Shown piece after piece: positions 63,828 to 64,000 of a stretch of DNA of 64,000 nucleotides. Position 1 is the stretch's first letter; every line of letters starts with the position of its first letter. Both the position numbers and the translations under genes were made by a program. Origin of the DNA: UBA2779 sp965232615 (lineage in GTDB: Bacteria > Spirochaetota > Spirochaetia > DSM-2461). The notes under the pieces are model-generated. The model saw only the letters and a list, made by a program, of their open reading frames with translations. It was not told where the DNA came from and did not search any database. The DNA is taken from the NCBI GenBank assembly GCA_965232615.1, contig OZ246985.1, positions 1,054,001 through 1,118,000 of the forward strand, given 5' to 3'.

Positions 63828-64000
63828 ATGAAAAAAGTTTTATCAGTACTCGTTGTACTCGGCCTTGTGGCAAGTTTTGGTTTCGCTGGTGGCGAAGGAG
63901 ATAAGGAAGGGGGATTACAGCATGTAACCATCGGAACAGGAGGTGTTACCGGGGTTTACTACACCACTGGCGGTGCCATTTCCAGGATGGTTAATATGAA
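63828..64000 (+). CDS. TAXI-family TRAP transporter receptor, N-terminal part
   Basis: The window ends after 57 codons. A signal peptide (KKVLSVLVVLGLVASFGFAG) is followed by GEGDKEGG and the family start HVTIGTGGVTGVYYTTGGAI, typical of the TAXI solute receptors of TRAP transporters, which bind dicarboxylates or amino acids outside the inner membrane. ACGGAGG lies nine bases before the ATG. The rest of the gene and the expected membrane subunits are beyond the right edge. Confidence 0.85.
   Translation, partial: MKKVLSVLVVLGLVASFGFAGGEGDKEGGLQHVTIGTGGVTGVYYTTGGAISRMVNM

Overview
The window looks like a chromosomal segment of a diderm, probably anaerobic bacterium, most likely a spirochaete. 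The pointers are a BamA/TamA-type outer-membrane barrel, several lipoproteins with spirochaete-like lipoboxes, a sodium-pumping oxaloacetate decarboxylase, an HD-GYP regulator, a TAXI-type TRAP receptor, ThyX, and an Lcl_C/DUF1566-type surface lipoprotein. The taxonomic call rests on my memory of these families, not on a search.

Left part, about 1-25,700: a defence and mobile-element island. It opens with four head-to-tail copies of a type III (beta-class) Mod DNA methyltransferase gene on the minus strand. Their first ~200 and last ~250 codons are nearly identical, but each has a different central target-recognition region. Next come two IS256-family elements (one frameshifted, one intact) bracketing a truncated TIR-domain gene and a GmrSD-like DUF262/DUF1524 gene. 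A 5'-nucleotidase gene sits among remnants of IS1634, IS3 and IS1380 elements. A Schlafen-AlbA_2/ATPase gene broken by an amber codon overlaps a membrane-anchored NACHT NTPase gene.

Right part, about 25,700-64,000: mostly ordinary chromosomal genes. In order: a two-gene molybdenum hydroxylase (xanthine dehydrogenase type); MFS transporter, phosphohexomutase and thyX; a thioredoxin-like protein; an outer-membrane barrel; two lipid-modifying membrane enzymes; trmH, Ste24 protease and a shortened sugar-binding protein; a surface lipoprotein; a HEAT-repeat lipoprotein; tRNA-Asp; queG; a LysM protein and a small barrel; oadGAB with an overlapping SNF2 helicase; rplM-rpsI; an acyltransferase; lemA, two TPM-domain proteins and a sirtuin; rpsD; a Dabb protein; an HD-GYP protein; and the start of a TAXI receptor gene.

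From 13 kb onward the window is studded with two related families of non-coding repeats. Family A has ends reading about AGGGCACCTCTAAAAA and often carries internal arrays of a ~40-bp hairpin. Family B has ends reading about AGGAGYCTGTCGGACTT. Both share a core containing TTTTGACAACGCAG. They lie in intergenic spaces, touch stop codons, and appear to have replaced the start of one gene and the end of another. These repeats and the Mod array are the least conventional content here.
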